64,000 bases of DNA from Wielerella bovis. GTDB lineage: Bacteria; Pseudomonadota; Gammaproteobacteria; Burkholderiales; Neisseriaceae. Below the pieces are notes generated by a model. It was not told the origin of the DNA. It saw only the letters and a list, made by a program, of their open reading frames with translations, and ran no database searches. Positions 45,372 to 54,379 of this stretch are shown here, one piece after another (positions within the stretch are counted from its first letter, which is position 1; the number at the start of each line of letters is the position of its first letter). Made by a program: the position numbers and the translations under genes. Location of the stretch: contig NZ_CP092361.1 of NCBI RefSeq assembly GCF_022354465.1, positions 744,001 to 808,000 of the forward strand, written 5' to 3'.

Positions 45372-47480
45372 ATGAAACGTTTTCTGTTTATTTGCGGTGC
45401 ACTCGCCTTTATTGCACTCTACGCCATTACGCTGACTACCGACAGCAATAGTCCACTTGCACCTTATTTTTGGCACATCGCTATTGCATCTGGCATCATT
45501 GCAATAGCTATGGCTTTGGTAACTTTGTACTATATTATCAATGTGATACGAGATAAGCGTAATCATGTATTTGGCTCACAAATTGCCCACCGCTTATCAC
45601 TCATGTTTACTCTTGTTGCTGTATTACCCGCATTATTTCTGTTTGGCGTATCCGCACAATTTATTTCACACAGTATTGACTCATGGTTTGGCAATGACAC
45701 ACAACAAGCCCTTGAACGCAGCCTGAAACTCAGCAAATCCGCACTAGAAACCGCTGCTGATGCTACTGTAAAACAAACTGAACCCATTCGTGCCGATATT
45801 GCCACCGCTTTGGCACAACAATATGCAGCCGATGATGCCTTGCAAACCAATCATGCCAAAAATTTTAGTCATTTGGCTTTATGGCAATCAGGCAGCCTGA
45901 AACCCGTTGCCGAACGCAATCCACAACAATTACGCCAACCTGATTTAGATGCGGATTTGGTCAAAAAAATCATCAAAGAGAAAATTGTCCGCAGCAATGA
46001 AAGTCTCAATGATGTACTGTACACAAGCGGTTGGATTTCCTTGCCAAGATACAATGGTAAACACTATGTATTATTTTTCAGGCAGCCTGTACCAGAGGAA
46101 ATCGCCAACGACGTTGTCTTGATTGAATCCGCACGCGCTAAATACGCTGAATTAATGTACGCGCAAAAAGGTTTGCAAAAATTTTTCCTGATTACTTTGA
46201 TGATTGCCACCATTTTGGCAATTTTGCTGGCACTATCAGCCGCACTCAGTTTTGCACGTCGATTTGTTGAACCCATTTTGGCTTTGGCAGATGGTGCACG
46301 TCATGTTGCCCAAAACGATTTCAGTCATCGTATTCCAGAAAGCAATAAAGATGAACTCGGACGATTATCTGGTTTATTCAACCACATGACCGAACAACTA
46401 GCGATTGCCAAAATGGCTGATGAAAAACATCGTTTGGCACAAGATGCTGCCCGTCATTATTTAGAACGCGTACTCGCCAGTTTAAGCGCAGGCGTGATTA
46501 CATTAGACGCCAAAGGCAGCCTGAAAACCTATAATACCAGCGCAGAAAATATGTTGGATATTCGTTTGGGTAAACACATTGGTTTACATCATCGCAATTG
46601 GGCAAAATTATCACCACAACATGCAGCTGCTGCCGAACTGTTAGAACAATTATGTACTACCGAAAATACGGGAGAAACCATAGAAGTAGCCTATATTGCA
46701 CAAGATGAAAGCCGAATTTTGTTAGGTAAAGCTGTGCGTTTGCCTTCCGAAAATGGTAATGGTTTGGTGCTGGTTTTTGACAATATCACCACTTTGGTTC
46801 GCGCACAAAAAGAAGCTGCTTGGGGTGAGGTTGCGAAACGGTTGGCGCACGAAATTCGTAATCCATTGACACCCATTCAGCTTTCAGCGGAAAGATTGGC
46901 ATGGAAATTGCATGGTAAACTTTCTGTGTCAGATGAACAAATTTTGACCAAATCCACCGACACGATTGTGAAACAAGTTGCCGCACTTAAAGAAATGGTG
47001 GAAGCTTTTCGCAATTATGCTCGTGCCCCAAGCTTGAAACTTATTGAGGTGGATTTAAAAACCATTATAGAAGAAGTGCTTATATTATATGAAACAAGCC
47101 CGTGTACTTTTCGCGCAGATTTAGGTAATATGCCACTGTTGCTAAAAGCAGACACTACCGCTTTACGTCAAGTTCTCCATAATTTATTTAAAAATGCTGC
47201 GGAAGCTGCTATTGGCGATCCGAAGCAGCCTGAAATCCATGTTAGTGTACAAAAAGAAAATGACACTATTTGTTTAATTGTCGCTAATAATGGTAAAAGT
47301 TTCAGTCCACAAATGCTGCAAACTGCATTTGAACCTTATATAACGGACAAGCCTTCAGGTACAGGTTTAGGTTTAGCCGTAGTCAAAAAAATTGTTGAAG
47401 AACATGGTGGACGAATCACACTTGCCAACCAAGAAAATGGTGGCGCGCGTGTGGTAGTGTACTTTCCATCAATCCAATAA
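45372..47480 (+). CDS. ntrY: NtrY-type membrane sensor histidine kinase
   Basis: A 702-residue sensor. Membrane segments lie at about residues 5-24, 35-57 and 77-98, followed by a periplasmic loop, another membrane segment near 278-300, a HAMP linker (RFVEPILALADGARHVAQND), a PAS domain (about 370-480), the phosphoacceptor helix VAKRLAHEIRNPLTPIQLSA and an ATPase domain with FKNAAEAA and GTGLGLAVVKKIVEEHGG. It phosphorylates NtrX, encoded next. NtrYX controls respiratory and microaerobic genes in gonococcus. Several DUS copies fall inside the gene and are read as SLK-type tripeptides (ERSLK, SGSLK, KGSLK). Intact. Confidence 0.93.
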   Translation: MKRFLFICGALAFIALYAITLTTDSNSPLAPYFWHIAIASGIIAIAMALVTLYYIINVIRDKRNHVFGSQIAHRLSLMFTLVAVLPALFLFGVSAQFISHSIDSWFGNDTQQALERSLKLSKSALETAADATVKQTEPIRADIATALAQQYAADDALQTNHAKNFSHLALWQSGSLKPVAERNPQQLRQPDLDADLVKKIIKEKIVRSNESLNDVLYTSGWISLPRYNGKHYVLFFRQPVPEEIANDVVLIESARAKYAELMYAQKGLQKFFLITLMIATILAILLALSAALSFARRFVEPILALADGARHVAQNDFSHRIPESNKDELGRLSGLFNHMTEQLAIAKMADEKHRLAQDAARHYLERVLASLSAGVITLDAKGSLKTYNTSAENMLDIRLGKHIGLHHRNWAKLSPQHAAAAELLEQLCTTENTGETIEVAYIAQDESRILLGKAVRLPSENGNGLVLVFDNITTLVRAQKEAAWGEVAKRLAHEIRNPLTPIQLSAERLAWKLHGKLSVSDEQILTKSTDTIVKQVAALKEMVEAFRNYARAPSLKLIEVDLKTIIEEVLILYETSPCTFRADLGNMPLLLKADTTALRQVLHNLFKNAAEAAIGDPKQPEIHVSVQKENDTICLIVANNGKSFSPQMLQTAFEPYITDKPSGTGLGLAVVKKIVEEHGGRITLANQENGGARVVVYFPSIQ

Positions 47481-47502
47481 ACATAAATTAAACAAACACA
47501 TT

Positions 47503-48801
47503 ATGCGAAGCACCGATATTTTAATTGTTGATGATGAACTTGGCATCCGCGAAGTATTACAAGAAACATTGGAAGACGAGGGTTATACTGTTGCTCTTGC
47601 TTGCAATGCAGCAGAAGCACGTACTATGCGCAATAAAAATCGTCCTGCCATGGTGCTTTTAGACATTTGGATGCCTGATAGTGATGGGATTACTTTGCTC
47701 AAAGAATGGGCAAAAAATGGACAATTAACCATGCCTGTTGTCATGATGAGTGGGCATGGTAGTATCGATACAGCTATAGAAGCTACTAAAATTGGTGCGT
47801 TGGATTTTTTGGAAAAACCCATTCCATTGCAGAAACTATTAAGTACCGTAGAACGTGCTTTAAAATATGGTGAGACATTGGTAGAGGCATCTTTGGCTAT
47901 GGATAATTTGGGTAATAGCCCAGTAGTCAAAGAGTTAAATAAACAAATTGAGCACGCCATGCAACAAAACAGTTCTATTTTATTGATGGGCGAAGCGGGT
48001 TCTCCTTTTGAAACGGTTGCTCGTGCTTTTCATAAAGAAAATACACCATGGGTGCAACCTTCACGCCCTGATAATATTGCCGATATTCCATTGGAACTGT
48101 TAAATAAAGCAACGGGCGGTATTTTATATTTGGGTGATATTTCACAATATAGCAAAAGTATTCGCCAGAATATTAGCTTTTTGTTAACTAAGGCTGAAAA
48201 ACACAATACACGCATTATTTGTACTAATAGTCGTCCTATCCATGAATTATTGGATACTTCTGACCATGATACACGTTTGATGAATATTCTATCCAGTACA
48301 GTAGTAAATATTCCCCCCTTACGTCATCATCCAGAAGATATTCCTTTTTTAATTGGTAAAGTTTTAACTGAATTAACAGAAACTAAACTAGTTGCCCCCG
48401 TTAAATTTAGTAATTCAGCTATGGCAAAGTTACGTCAATACGATTGGCCCGGTAATATAGAACAACTGCGCAATGTCGTAACTAGTTTGGCTTTGAATGC
48501 AGAAGATAATGAGGTAAATGATGGTGCTGTAGTTCGTTTATTAAGCCAATTTGTCCAAAATAATACGGACAATATTCGTAGCTCATTTAATTTCAACCTA
48601 CCTTTGCGAGAATTGCGTGAAGAACTGGAACGTCGCTATTTTGAGTTCCATATTCGTCAAGAAAATCATAATATGAGCCGTGTGGCACAAAAAGTGGGTT
48701 TGGAACGTACGCATTTATACCGCAAATTAAAACAATTAGGCATTACATTCACACGTCGCTCTATTAATGAGAAAGAGGATAGTGAAAATTCTGCTGGATA
48801 A
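47503..48801 (+). CDS. ntrX: NtrX-family response regulator with degenerate AAA+ domain
   Basis: A 432-residue regulator, 22 bp after ntrY. The receiver domain is complete (DDELGIRE acidic pocket, phosphoacceptor Asp in VLLDIWMPD, Lys in LEKPIPL). The central AAA+ domain has lost its Walker A motif: GEAGSPFETVARAFH replaces GESGTGKE..., and no GAFTGA loop for contact with sigma-54 is present; VNIPPLRHHPEDIPFLIGKV and YDWPGNIEQLRNVV remain. The C-terminal Fis-type helix-turn-helix is intact (NMSRVAQKVGLERTHLYRKL). It therefore cannot act as a classical sigma-54 activator and probably controls sigma-70 promoters. Confidence 0.93.
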   Translation: MRSTDILIVDDELGIREVLQETLEDEGYTVALACNAAEARTMRNKNRPAMVLLDIWMPDSDGITLLKEWAKNGQLTMPVVMMSGHGSIDTAIEATKIGALDFLEKPIPLQKLLSTVERALKYGETLVEASLAMDNLGNSPVVKELNKQIEHAMQQNSSILLMGEAGSPFETVARAFHKENTPWVQPSRPDNIADIPLELLNKATGGILYLGDISQYSKSIRQNISFLLTKAEKHNTRIICTNSRPIHELLDTSDHDTRLMNILSSTVVNIPPLRHHPEDIPFLIGKVLTELTETKLVAPVKFSNSAMAKLRQYDWPGNIEQLRNVVTSLALNAEDNEVNDGAVVRLLSQFVQNNTDNIRSSFNFNLPLRELREELERRYFEFHIRQENHNMSRVAQKVGLERTHLYRKLKQLGITFTRRSINEKEDSENSAG

Positions 48802-48873
48802 TTATAGTTAACAAAACTGGAAAGATTATACCAAGTCGCTTTTATTAAACGACTTGGTATTTATTTTTTAGGC

Positions 48874-49018
48874 TGAAACCTTTACAAAATCCCTATCTTT
48901 AGCACATTTCTGCGCGATGCGTTTCTCAAACGCTTGCCTATCTACATGATATGTCTGTGTGTTTTGCGATACTATCGCTTTGAACTGTGCTCAAATCTGG
49001 GGTGTTGCAAAGGTTTCA
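48874..49018. repeat. Short inverted-repeat element with IS5-like ends, copy C
   Basis: It starts TGAAACCTTTACAAAATCCC and ends GGGGTGTTGCAAAGGTTTCA, 145 bp, between the convergent ntrX and pseI genes. Confidence 0.75.
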
Positions 49019-49030
49019 GGCTGCCTGAAA

Positions 49031-50080
49031 CTATCTTATTAAATCCCAATGTGTTGCCATATTTGCAGTAATATCTTGTTTTACACGCTTTCCTAGTAAA
49101 TCATCAAAATATTTCGGCGGCAAACCAAATCCAGGGCGTACGCTACGAATGCACGTTTCGTCAATCACATCTCCCGCTTTCAAATCTTTGACAAAATACA
49201 GTGAGCGACGGAATTGCACATTGCCCTGTTCGCTGGATTTCAAGTCATAATTCACACGCCCGAGTGCTTGCCAAGCCGTTTTCGTGTCGCGGCAAAGGGC
49301 TTGCAAATCAGTAGGTTCTAGCGAAAAACTGTCGTCTGCACCACCGCCATGACGGTCTAGCGTAAAATGTTTTTCAATCAGGCAACCGCCTAAAACCACA
49401 CTTGCTACGGCAGTTGTGTTGTCCAAAGTATGGTCAGATAAGCCGACCAGTGTACCAAATCGTGTTGCCATATCGGGCAGTGTGCGTAAATTGTAATCAG
49501 CGGCAGGTGCGGGATAGCCACTCACGCAATGCAAAACTACCAATTCCTGACAACCATTTGATTTAGCAGTCTCAATCGCTTCACCAATTTCTTCTGCATC
49601 CGCCATACCTGTGGAAATAATCATCGGTTTGCCTGTTTGCGCCACATAACGAATCAACGGTAAATCAATTACTTCAAACGAAGCAATTTTGTAAGCGGGC
49701 GCGTCTAAACTTTCCAGCAAATCCACCGCCGTGAAATCAAATGGCGAACTAAAAATGGTAATATCTTGTGATTTAGCAAATTCAAACAAAGGTTTATGCC
49801 AATCCCACGGCATATGTGCTTTTTGATAAAGTTCATGCAAAGATTGTCCATGCCATAATCCACCTTGAATCATAAATTCAGGGGCATGACTATTAAGCGT
49901 AATCGTGTCGGCGGTGTAGGTTTGCAATTTAACAGCATCCGCGCCACATATTTTAGCTTGTTCAATGATTTTAAATGCATTTTCAATGCTGCCATTATGG
50001 TTGGCAGACATTTCTGCGATGATGTAAGGTGCATATTCTGTACCGATTTTTCGTCCATTAATGGTAATGTGTGAGCCCAT
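49031..50080 (-). CDS. pseI: Pseudaminic acid synthase (NeuB/PseI family)
   Basis: The enzyme condenses a 6-deoxy-AltdiNAc sugar with PEP to form pseudaminic acid, a nonulosonate used on flagellin, pili or capsules. The 349-residue protein has the NeuB barrel (PYIIAEMSANHNGSIENAF, ADAVKLQTYTADTITL, KIASFEVIDLPLIRY, VGLSDHTLDNTTAVASV, IEKHFTLDRHGGGADDSFSL) and a C-terminal SAF antifreeze-like domain from about 285 (RRSLYFVKDLKAGDVI). GLWHGQSLHELYQKAH favours PseI over sialate or legionaminate synthases. AGAAAG precedes the ATG. No pseB/C/F/G/H gene is nearby. Confidence 0.87.
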   Translation of the reverse strand: MGSHITINGRKIGTEYAPYIIAEMSANHNGSIENAFKIIEQAKICGADAVKLQTYTADTITLNSHAPEFMIQGGLWHGQSLHELYQKAHMPWDWHKPLFEFAKSQDITIFSSPFDFTAVDLLESLDAPAYKIASFEVIDLPLIRYVAQTGKPMIISTGMADAEEIGEAIETAKSNGCQELVVLHCVSGYPAPAADYNLRTLPDMATRFGTLVGLSDHTLDNTTAVASVVLGGCLIEKHFTLDRHGGGADDSFSLEPTDLQALCRDTKTAWQALGRVNYDLKSSEQGNVQFRRSLYFVKDLKAGDVIDETCIRSVRPGFGLPPKYFDDLLGKRVKQDITANMATHWDLIR

Positions 50081-50112
50081 AATTTGCTTTCTGAATGAAA
50101 CAAAACATATTC

Positions 50113-50224
50113 TGAAATCTTTGCATAATCCCTATATTTAATTTATGCGTCGTTTAAAGCAATAGCATCACAGTATACATATTGCGAAAAATACTTACAA
50201 AGATAGGGGTTTACAAAGGATTTA
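50113..50224. repeat. Short inverted-repeat element with IS5-like ends, copy D
   Basis: It starts TGAAATCTTTGCATAATCCC and ends AGGGGTTTACAAAGGATTTA, 112 bp. It lies just upstream of the pseI start. Confidence 0.65.
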
Positions 50225-50373
50225 TTCTTGCAAAAATACAATGTATTTGGCAAGGTAAAACACGATTATCGTAAATTGCAGTTTAAAATAATATTGTATT
50301 GTTAGCTTCACTATATACTAATTGGTATATGGAGGCTGTTGTTTCTGTGTCTTATTTTTATTTTAAATGACTA

Positions 50374-50480
50374 TATAGTGAATTCAATTTAAACCAGTAC
50401 AGCGTTGCCAGCTCCCTTATGTACTAGGTGTACACGGCGGTTGCTGTCGCCTTATCCTGATTTAAATTGAATCCACTATA
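50374..50480 (-). repeat. Correia/NEMIS-like 107-bp element, copy 5
   Basis: Same sequence family as copy 1 but inverted, with the TATAGTGAATTCAATTTAAA end first. Confidence 0.88.
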
Positions 50481-50731
50481 CATAGGGGCTAATAATTCGT
50501 GTGTAGTTGGATTTTAGCATTATGAGCATATTTCGTTATCTGCTTTGAATTGGACGTGTTATCTATAACATCAGCATTGTACTCGATATCGTTGTGTTGT
50601 TATTAACCCTAAGTTTCAGGCTGCCTTAACATTTTCTAACACAAAGAATACAGCCTGAAAACGCAAATTCACGCAATATCAAGCATATTCGCTTATAATG
50701 CGCGTTTATTTTGGATACAGACAATAAACAT

Positions 50732-51982
50732 ATGGCACTAGAAACTTGGATAGGTTTGCGCTATCTGCGCGCCAAAAAACGCAGCGGCTTTATGTCGTTT
50801 ATCTCCATCATTTCCATTTTGGGCATCGCTTTGGGTGTGATTGCGCTGATTGTTGTGATGTCGGTTGTCAATGGCTTTCAAAAAGAAATTCGCGGACAGT
50901 TGCTCAACATTGCACCGCATGCGATTGTGGGACACATGATGGGCGCAAGCGAAAATGCCAACTGGCATGATTTGCAACAGCGTTTTGATAAACAAAATGG
51001 GGTCATCGCTACTGCACCATTTTTATCAGGACAAGGTTTATTGGCAAATTCGGGCGAAGTGCGTGGTGTGCAACTCACAGGTATTCTCCCTGAACAAGAG
51101 AAAAAAGTGGTGGATTATGCCAATAAAATGGTATTTGGTAGCTTTGATGCGCTGAAAGAAGAAGAATTTGGCATTGTCCTAGGCAAAGGTTTAGCACATA
51201 TTTTAGATGTGGAGCCAAACAGTAAAGTTACCGTCATCACACCAGAAGGCAATGTTACTCCCGCAGGCGTAGTACCACGTTTGAAACAATTTACTGTTGT
51301 CGGTGTTGTGGAAACTGGTGTGGACGAAGCAGACAACACAACCGCATTGATTCATTTGGCAGATGCACAAAAATTGTATCGTGCTGACGATGCTGCGGTT
51401 GCTTTACGTTTGCGACTTGCTGACCCACAAAATGCGCCAGCCGTGATGCAAAAAGTGCTGCCTGAAAACGAACGTTTAACTATATGGACGCAAAATTGGA
51501 CAGATAATAATCGCAGTTATTTCAATGCTGTAGAAATGGAAAAACGACTGCTAACTTTATTGCTGACTTGCATCATCATTGTTGCTGTGTTCAATTTGGT
51601 TTCATCGCTGGTAATGGCTGTGAATGAAAAACAAGCTGACATTGCTATTTTGCGAACATTAGGTTTATCGCCACGCGGCGTGATGAAAATTTTTGTCGTA
51701 CAAGGCATGGTGGCAGGGATTTTAGGCACGCTGACAGGTTTGATTTTCGGCTTACTCTTGGCGTGGAAAATCGGCGTGATGATTAAATGGGTAGAAGAAC
51801 AATTTGGTGTTCATTTTGTATCGTCCCAAGTGTATTTTATTGATTATTTGCCAAGCGATATTCAGGCTGCCGATGTGATTGGCGTAGTTGTGATTTCGCT
51901 GACTTTATCTTTCTTGGCGACTCTTTATCCAAGTTGGAGTGCAGCGCGTACTCAACCTGCGGAGGCTTTGCGTTATGAATAA
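50732..51982 (+). CDS. lolC: Lipoprotein-releasing ABC transporter permease (LolC/E, LolF-like)
   Basis: The 416-residue permease extracts outer-membrane lipoproteins from the inner membrane and hands them to LolA. It has the N-terminal membrane segment ([31 protein letters not shown]), a large periplasmic domain (about 50-260), and three C-terminal segments with [20 protein letters not shown] and [20 protein letters not shown]. Only one permease gene accompanies lolD, as in Neisseria, so it probably forms a homodimer (LolF type). I chose ATG 50732 ([12 protein letters not shown]); the frame upstream to 50711 is not conserved. It overlaps lolD by eight bases. Confidence 0.93.
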   Translation: MALETWIGLRYLRAKKRSGFMSFISIISILGIALGVIALIVVMSVVNGFQKEIRGQLLNIAPHAIVGHMMGASENANWHDLQQRFDKQNGVIATAPFLSGQGLLANSGEVRGVQLTGILPEQEKKVVDYANKMVFGSFDALKEEEFGIVLGKGLAHILDVEPNSKVTVITPEGNVTPAGVVPRLKQFTVVGVVETGVDEADNTTALIHLADAQKLYRADDAAVALRLRLADPQNAPAVMQKVLPENERLTIWTQNWTDNNRSYFNAVEMEKRLLTLLLTCIIIVAVFNLVSSLVMAVNEKQADIAILRTLGLSPRGVMKIFVVQGMVAGILGTLTGLIFGLLLAWKIGVMIKWVEEQFGVHFVSSQVYFIDYLPSDIQAADVIGVVVISLTLSFLATLYPSWSAARTQPAEALRYE

Positions 51983-52664
51983 TCCCATTATCCAATGTAC
52001 TAATGTCAGCAAATCTTACCGCGATGGCAGCCTGAATGTAGATGTACTCAATAATCTCAATGTGCAAATTGATGCAGGTGAAAGTGTCAGTATTATTGGT
52101 GCATCAGGCAGCGGCAAATCCACTTTGCTGCATATTCTGGGCGGATTGGATGTACCCACATCGGGCAATGTCGCGTTGATGGGGCAAGATTTATCCACGC
52201 TCAATCAAGCCAAACTCGGCGCATTACGCAATCAATATTTGGGATTTGTCTATCAATTCCATCATTTGCTTGCCGAATTTACCGCGCTAGAAAACGTGAT
52301 GATGCCGCTTTTGATTGGCAAAATAAACAAAAGCGAAGCTGAACAACGAGCGGCAGCCATGCTGGAAAAAGTGGGTTTAGCACAACGCATGATGCATCGC
52401 CCAACCGAATTATCGGGTGGTGAACGCCAACGTGCTGCCATCGCACGCGCATTGGTCAATAATCCAAAATGCTTACTGGCAGATGAACCCACAGGCAATC
52501 TTGACCGCAAAAACGCCATGCATGTATTGGACATGATGTTGGCATTGCAAGCAGAATTGGGTACCGCGTTGGTGGTGGTTACCCACGATGATGAATTGGC
52601 AACACGTTTTAATCGCGTTTTAACCATGCAAGAAGGCACGCTGCAAACATTTCAGGCTGCCTAA
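51975..52664 (+). CDS. lolD: Lipoprotein-releasing system ATP-binding protein LolD
   Basis: LolD powers lipoprotein release by the Lol permease. The 229-residue ATPase has Walker [13 protein letters not shown] near residue 42, the Q-loop in [19 protein letters not shown], the ABC signature [15 protein letters not shown] near 146, and Walker [13 protein letters not shown] near 165. The ATG at 51975 overlaps the lolC stop region, so translation is coupled. The last codons TTTCAGGCTGCCTAA are a DUS read as Phe-Gln-Ala-Ala-stop. Another DUS is read as DGSLN near the N terminus. Confidence 0.95.
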   Translation: MNNPIIQCTNVSKSYRDGSLNVDVLNNLNVQIDAGESVSIIGASGSGKSTLLHILGGLDVPTSGNVALMGQDLSTLNQAKLGALRNQYLGFVYQFHHLLAEFTALENVMMPLLIGKINKSEAEQRAAAMLEKVGLAQRMMHRPTELSGGERQRAAIARALVNNPKCLLADEPTGNLDRKNAMHVLDMMLALQAELGTALVVVTHDDELATRFNRVLTMQEGTLQTFQAA

Positions 52665-52671
52665 TCTTTCA

Positions 52672-52720
52672 TTTTCAGGCTGCCTTTTACAAATGAATAT
52701 ATTTTAAAAGGTAGCCTGAA
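52672..52720. terminator. DUS-type hairpin after lolD
   Basis: TTTTCAGGCTGCCTTTTA and AAAAGGTAGCCTGAAAG (one mismatch to the DUS) form an inverted pair downstream of lolD. Confidence 0.6.
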
Positions 52721-52787
52721 AGATTATTAGGAATAAATAAAATTCAATTTAAAAACAAATTATTGTATTTTTATTTCAAAACACATC

Positions 52788-52816
52788 TTGCCAATATCGC
52801 ATAAAATTTGCATAAT
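52788..52816 (+). promoter_or_regulatory. Promoter of the tRNA-Thr pair
   Basis: TTGCCA (52788-52793) and CATAAT (52811-52816) with 17-bp spacing lie 16 bp upstream of the first tRNA, followed by a GC-rich stretch typical of stable-RNA promoters. Confidence 0.75.
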
Positions 52817-52831
52817 ACGCGCTTTCCCGAT

Positions 52832-52907
52832 GCCGGTGTAGCTCAGTTGGTAGAGCACCTGACTTGTAATCAGGGGGTCGCGAGTTCGATTCCTGCCGCC
52901 GGCACCA
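52832..52907 (+). tRNA. tRNA-Thr (anticodon TGT), first copy
   Basis: A 76-nt cloverleaf with encoded CCA. The acceptor stem GCCGGTG pairs with CGCCGGC (one G-U), the D arm has GCTCAGTTGGTAGAGC, the anticodon loop CTTGTAA reads TGT, and the T arm has GTTCGATTC. Confidence 0.96.
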
Positions 52908-52957
52908 AATTTTTATTTACAAGCATTTTGTTTGTAAAACACAACTTCCTTTCTTAT

Positions 52958-53033
52958 GCCGGTGTAGCTCAGTTGGTAGAGCACCTGACTTGTAATCAGG
53001 GGGTCGCGAGTTCGATTCCTGCCGCCGGCACCA
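52958..53033 (+). tRNA. tRNA-Thr (anticodon TGT), second copy
   Basis: Identical over all 76 bases to the first copy, 50 bp downstream, with encoded CCA. The pair shares one promoter and one terminator, so it is a single transcript. Confidence 0.96.
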
Positions 53034-53037
53034 TTTT

Positions 53038-53071
53038 GAAGAAGACTGTAAAAATGCAGTCTTCTTTTTTT
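53038..53071 (+). terminator. Intrinsic terminator of the tRNA transcript
   Basis: AAGAAGACTG and CAGTCTTCTT form a stem with a short A-rich loop and a run of T. Confidence 0.9.
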
Positions 53072-53179
53072 ATTTCAGGTTGCCAAAACTTTTATTTTCG
53101 GATTGGTATCACATTAAAAATCAGTTAGAATGCTACTTTGCATTTTTTTAGATGTGCTTTCAATTTTCTCGTGATGATA

Positions 53180-54313
53180 ATGAAAAAAAACACACTTTTT
53201 GTTTTACCACTACTTCCCTTTTCCACAACCATCGTTCATGCTGAAACCACCGCATTAAACGATGTTGCTCTATCTTGCGCTTTTATTAAAGATAACGCAA
53301 AACGTTTGGCGTGTTTTGATAGCGCATATGCACAACAGCTTCCTCCTAAACAAGCTATTCAAACCATTCAACCAGCATCTAAAACTATTGATTTAGAAGA
53401 AACATTTGAAGCAAGCAAAGAAAAACAAGCTCCAAAAATTGTGTTTGCCAACACACCGCAGCCTGAAAACTTGGCTGATGCAGCCGATGCGTATACACCA
53501 TTATCTCAACTGTATGATTTAGATAAAAATAATGAGAGTGGCATTTTCAGTCTGCGCGAACACGAACCAACTTATATATTGCCCGCTTGGTATCGTACCA
53601 GCCCTAATTATTATCCACACACGCCTACTCGTGGTACTGCAATAAACGATGTACAAACCGAACAAAAACGTTTAGAAGCCAAATTGCAAATCTCAGTCAA
53701 AACCAAAGTGATGGAAGATTTGTTCAAGACGCGTTCTGATTTATGGGTAGCTTATACACAACAATCCAACTGGCAAGTTTATAATCAAGGCGAAAAATCT
53801 GCACCATTTCGCAATAATGATTACGCTCCCGAAATTTTCCTGACACAACCCGTCAAAGCCAATTTGCCTTTTGGTGGCAAATTGCGTATGTTGGGCGCAG
53901 GTTATGTGCATCAATCCAATGGACAATCGCGTCCATTATCGCGTTCATGGAATCGTGTTTACGCAATGGCAGGTATGGAATGGGGCAAATTAACCGTTAT
54001 GCCACGCCTATGGGCGCGTATCGACCCTCATGGTGATGACGATGACAATCCCGATATTATGGATTATATGGGTTATGGCGATATTCGCTTGGCATACCAA
54101 CTGGATAAACAACACACTTTTTCTTCTACTTTGCGCTACAATCCTGCTAAAAATAAAGGTGCTGTGCAATTAAATTATACATTCCCTATTCAAGGTAAAC
54201 TAAAAGGCTATGTTCAAGGATTCCATGGCTATGGCGAAAGTTTATTGGATTACAATCACAAACAAACAGGCATTGGCGTTGGCATTATGTTTAATGGCTG
54301 GGACGCATTTTAA
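53180..54313 (+). CDS. pldA: Outer-membrane phospholipase A (PldA)
   Basis: PldA is an outer-membrane beta-barrel that hydrolyses phospholipids when the membrane is disturbed. The protein (about 377 residues) has a signal peptide ending near TIVHAET, an N-terminal extension with CAFIKDNAKRLACFD, and the barrel from about residue 165. The active-site block is AGYVHQSNGQSRPLSRSWNR (catalytic His and Ser, supporting Asn), and the barrel ends GIGVGIMFNGWDAF with a terminal Phe suited to BAM. The start is ambiguous among 53171, 53174 and 53180; 53180 gives the tidiest signal peptide (MKKNTLFVLPL). Confidence 0.9.
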   Translation: MKKNTLFVLPLLPFSTTIVHAETTALNDVALSCAFIKDNAKRLACFDSAYAQQLPPKQAIQTIQPASKTIDLEETFEASKEKQAPKIVFANTPQPENLADAADAYTPLSQLYDLDKNNESGIFSLREHEPTYILPAWYRTSPNYYPHTPTRGTAINDVQTEQKRLEAKLQISVKTKVMEDLFKTRSDLWVAYTQQSNWQVYNQGEKSAPFRNNDYAPEIFLTQPVKANLPFGGKLRMLGAGYVHQSNGQSRPLSRSWNRVYAMAGMEWGKLTVMPRLWARIDPHGDDDDNPDIMDYMGYGDIRLAYQLDKQHTFSSTLRYNPAKNKGAVQLNYTFPIQGKLKGYVQGFHGYGESLLDYNHKQTGIGVGIMFNGWDAF

Positions 54314-54379
54314 GGCAGCCTGAAAACCACAAAACGCGTATAATGATACGTTTTGCTTTTTGTAACATGGACACAGCTT

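Larger units (their letters stand above)
50081..50731. other. Divergent intergenic region pseI/lolC
   Basis: About 650 bp with no coding signal. It contains a short inverted-repeat element (50113-50224), a Correia-like element (50374-50480) and two DUS copies near 50613-50660. The rest is AT-rich and unexplained. Confidence 0.7.

Noticed and set aside
52808..53128. 106-codon open frame across the tRNA genes
   Set aside because: It is simply the two identical tRNA-Thr genes read as protein; the repeated peptide is an artefact.
53180..54313. pldA as a type VI secretion protein because of its N-terminal cysteine motif
   Set aside because: The ALSCAFIKDNAKRLACFD segment resembles that of other exported proteins, but the catalytic block and beta-barrel clearly mark phospholipase A.
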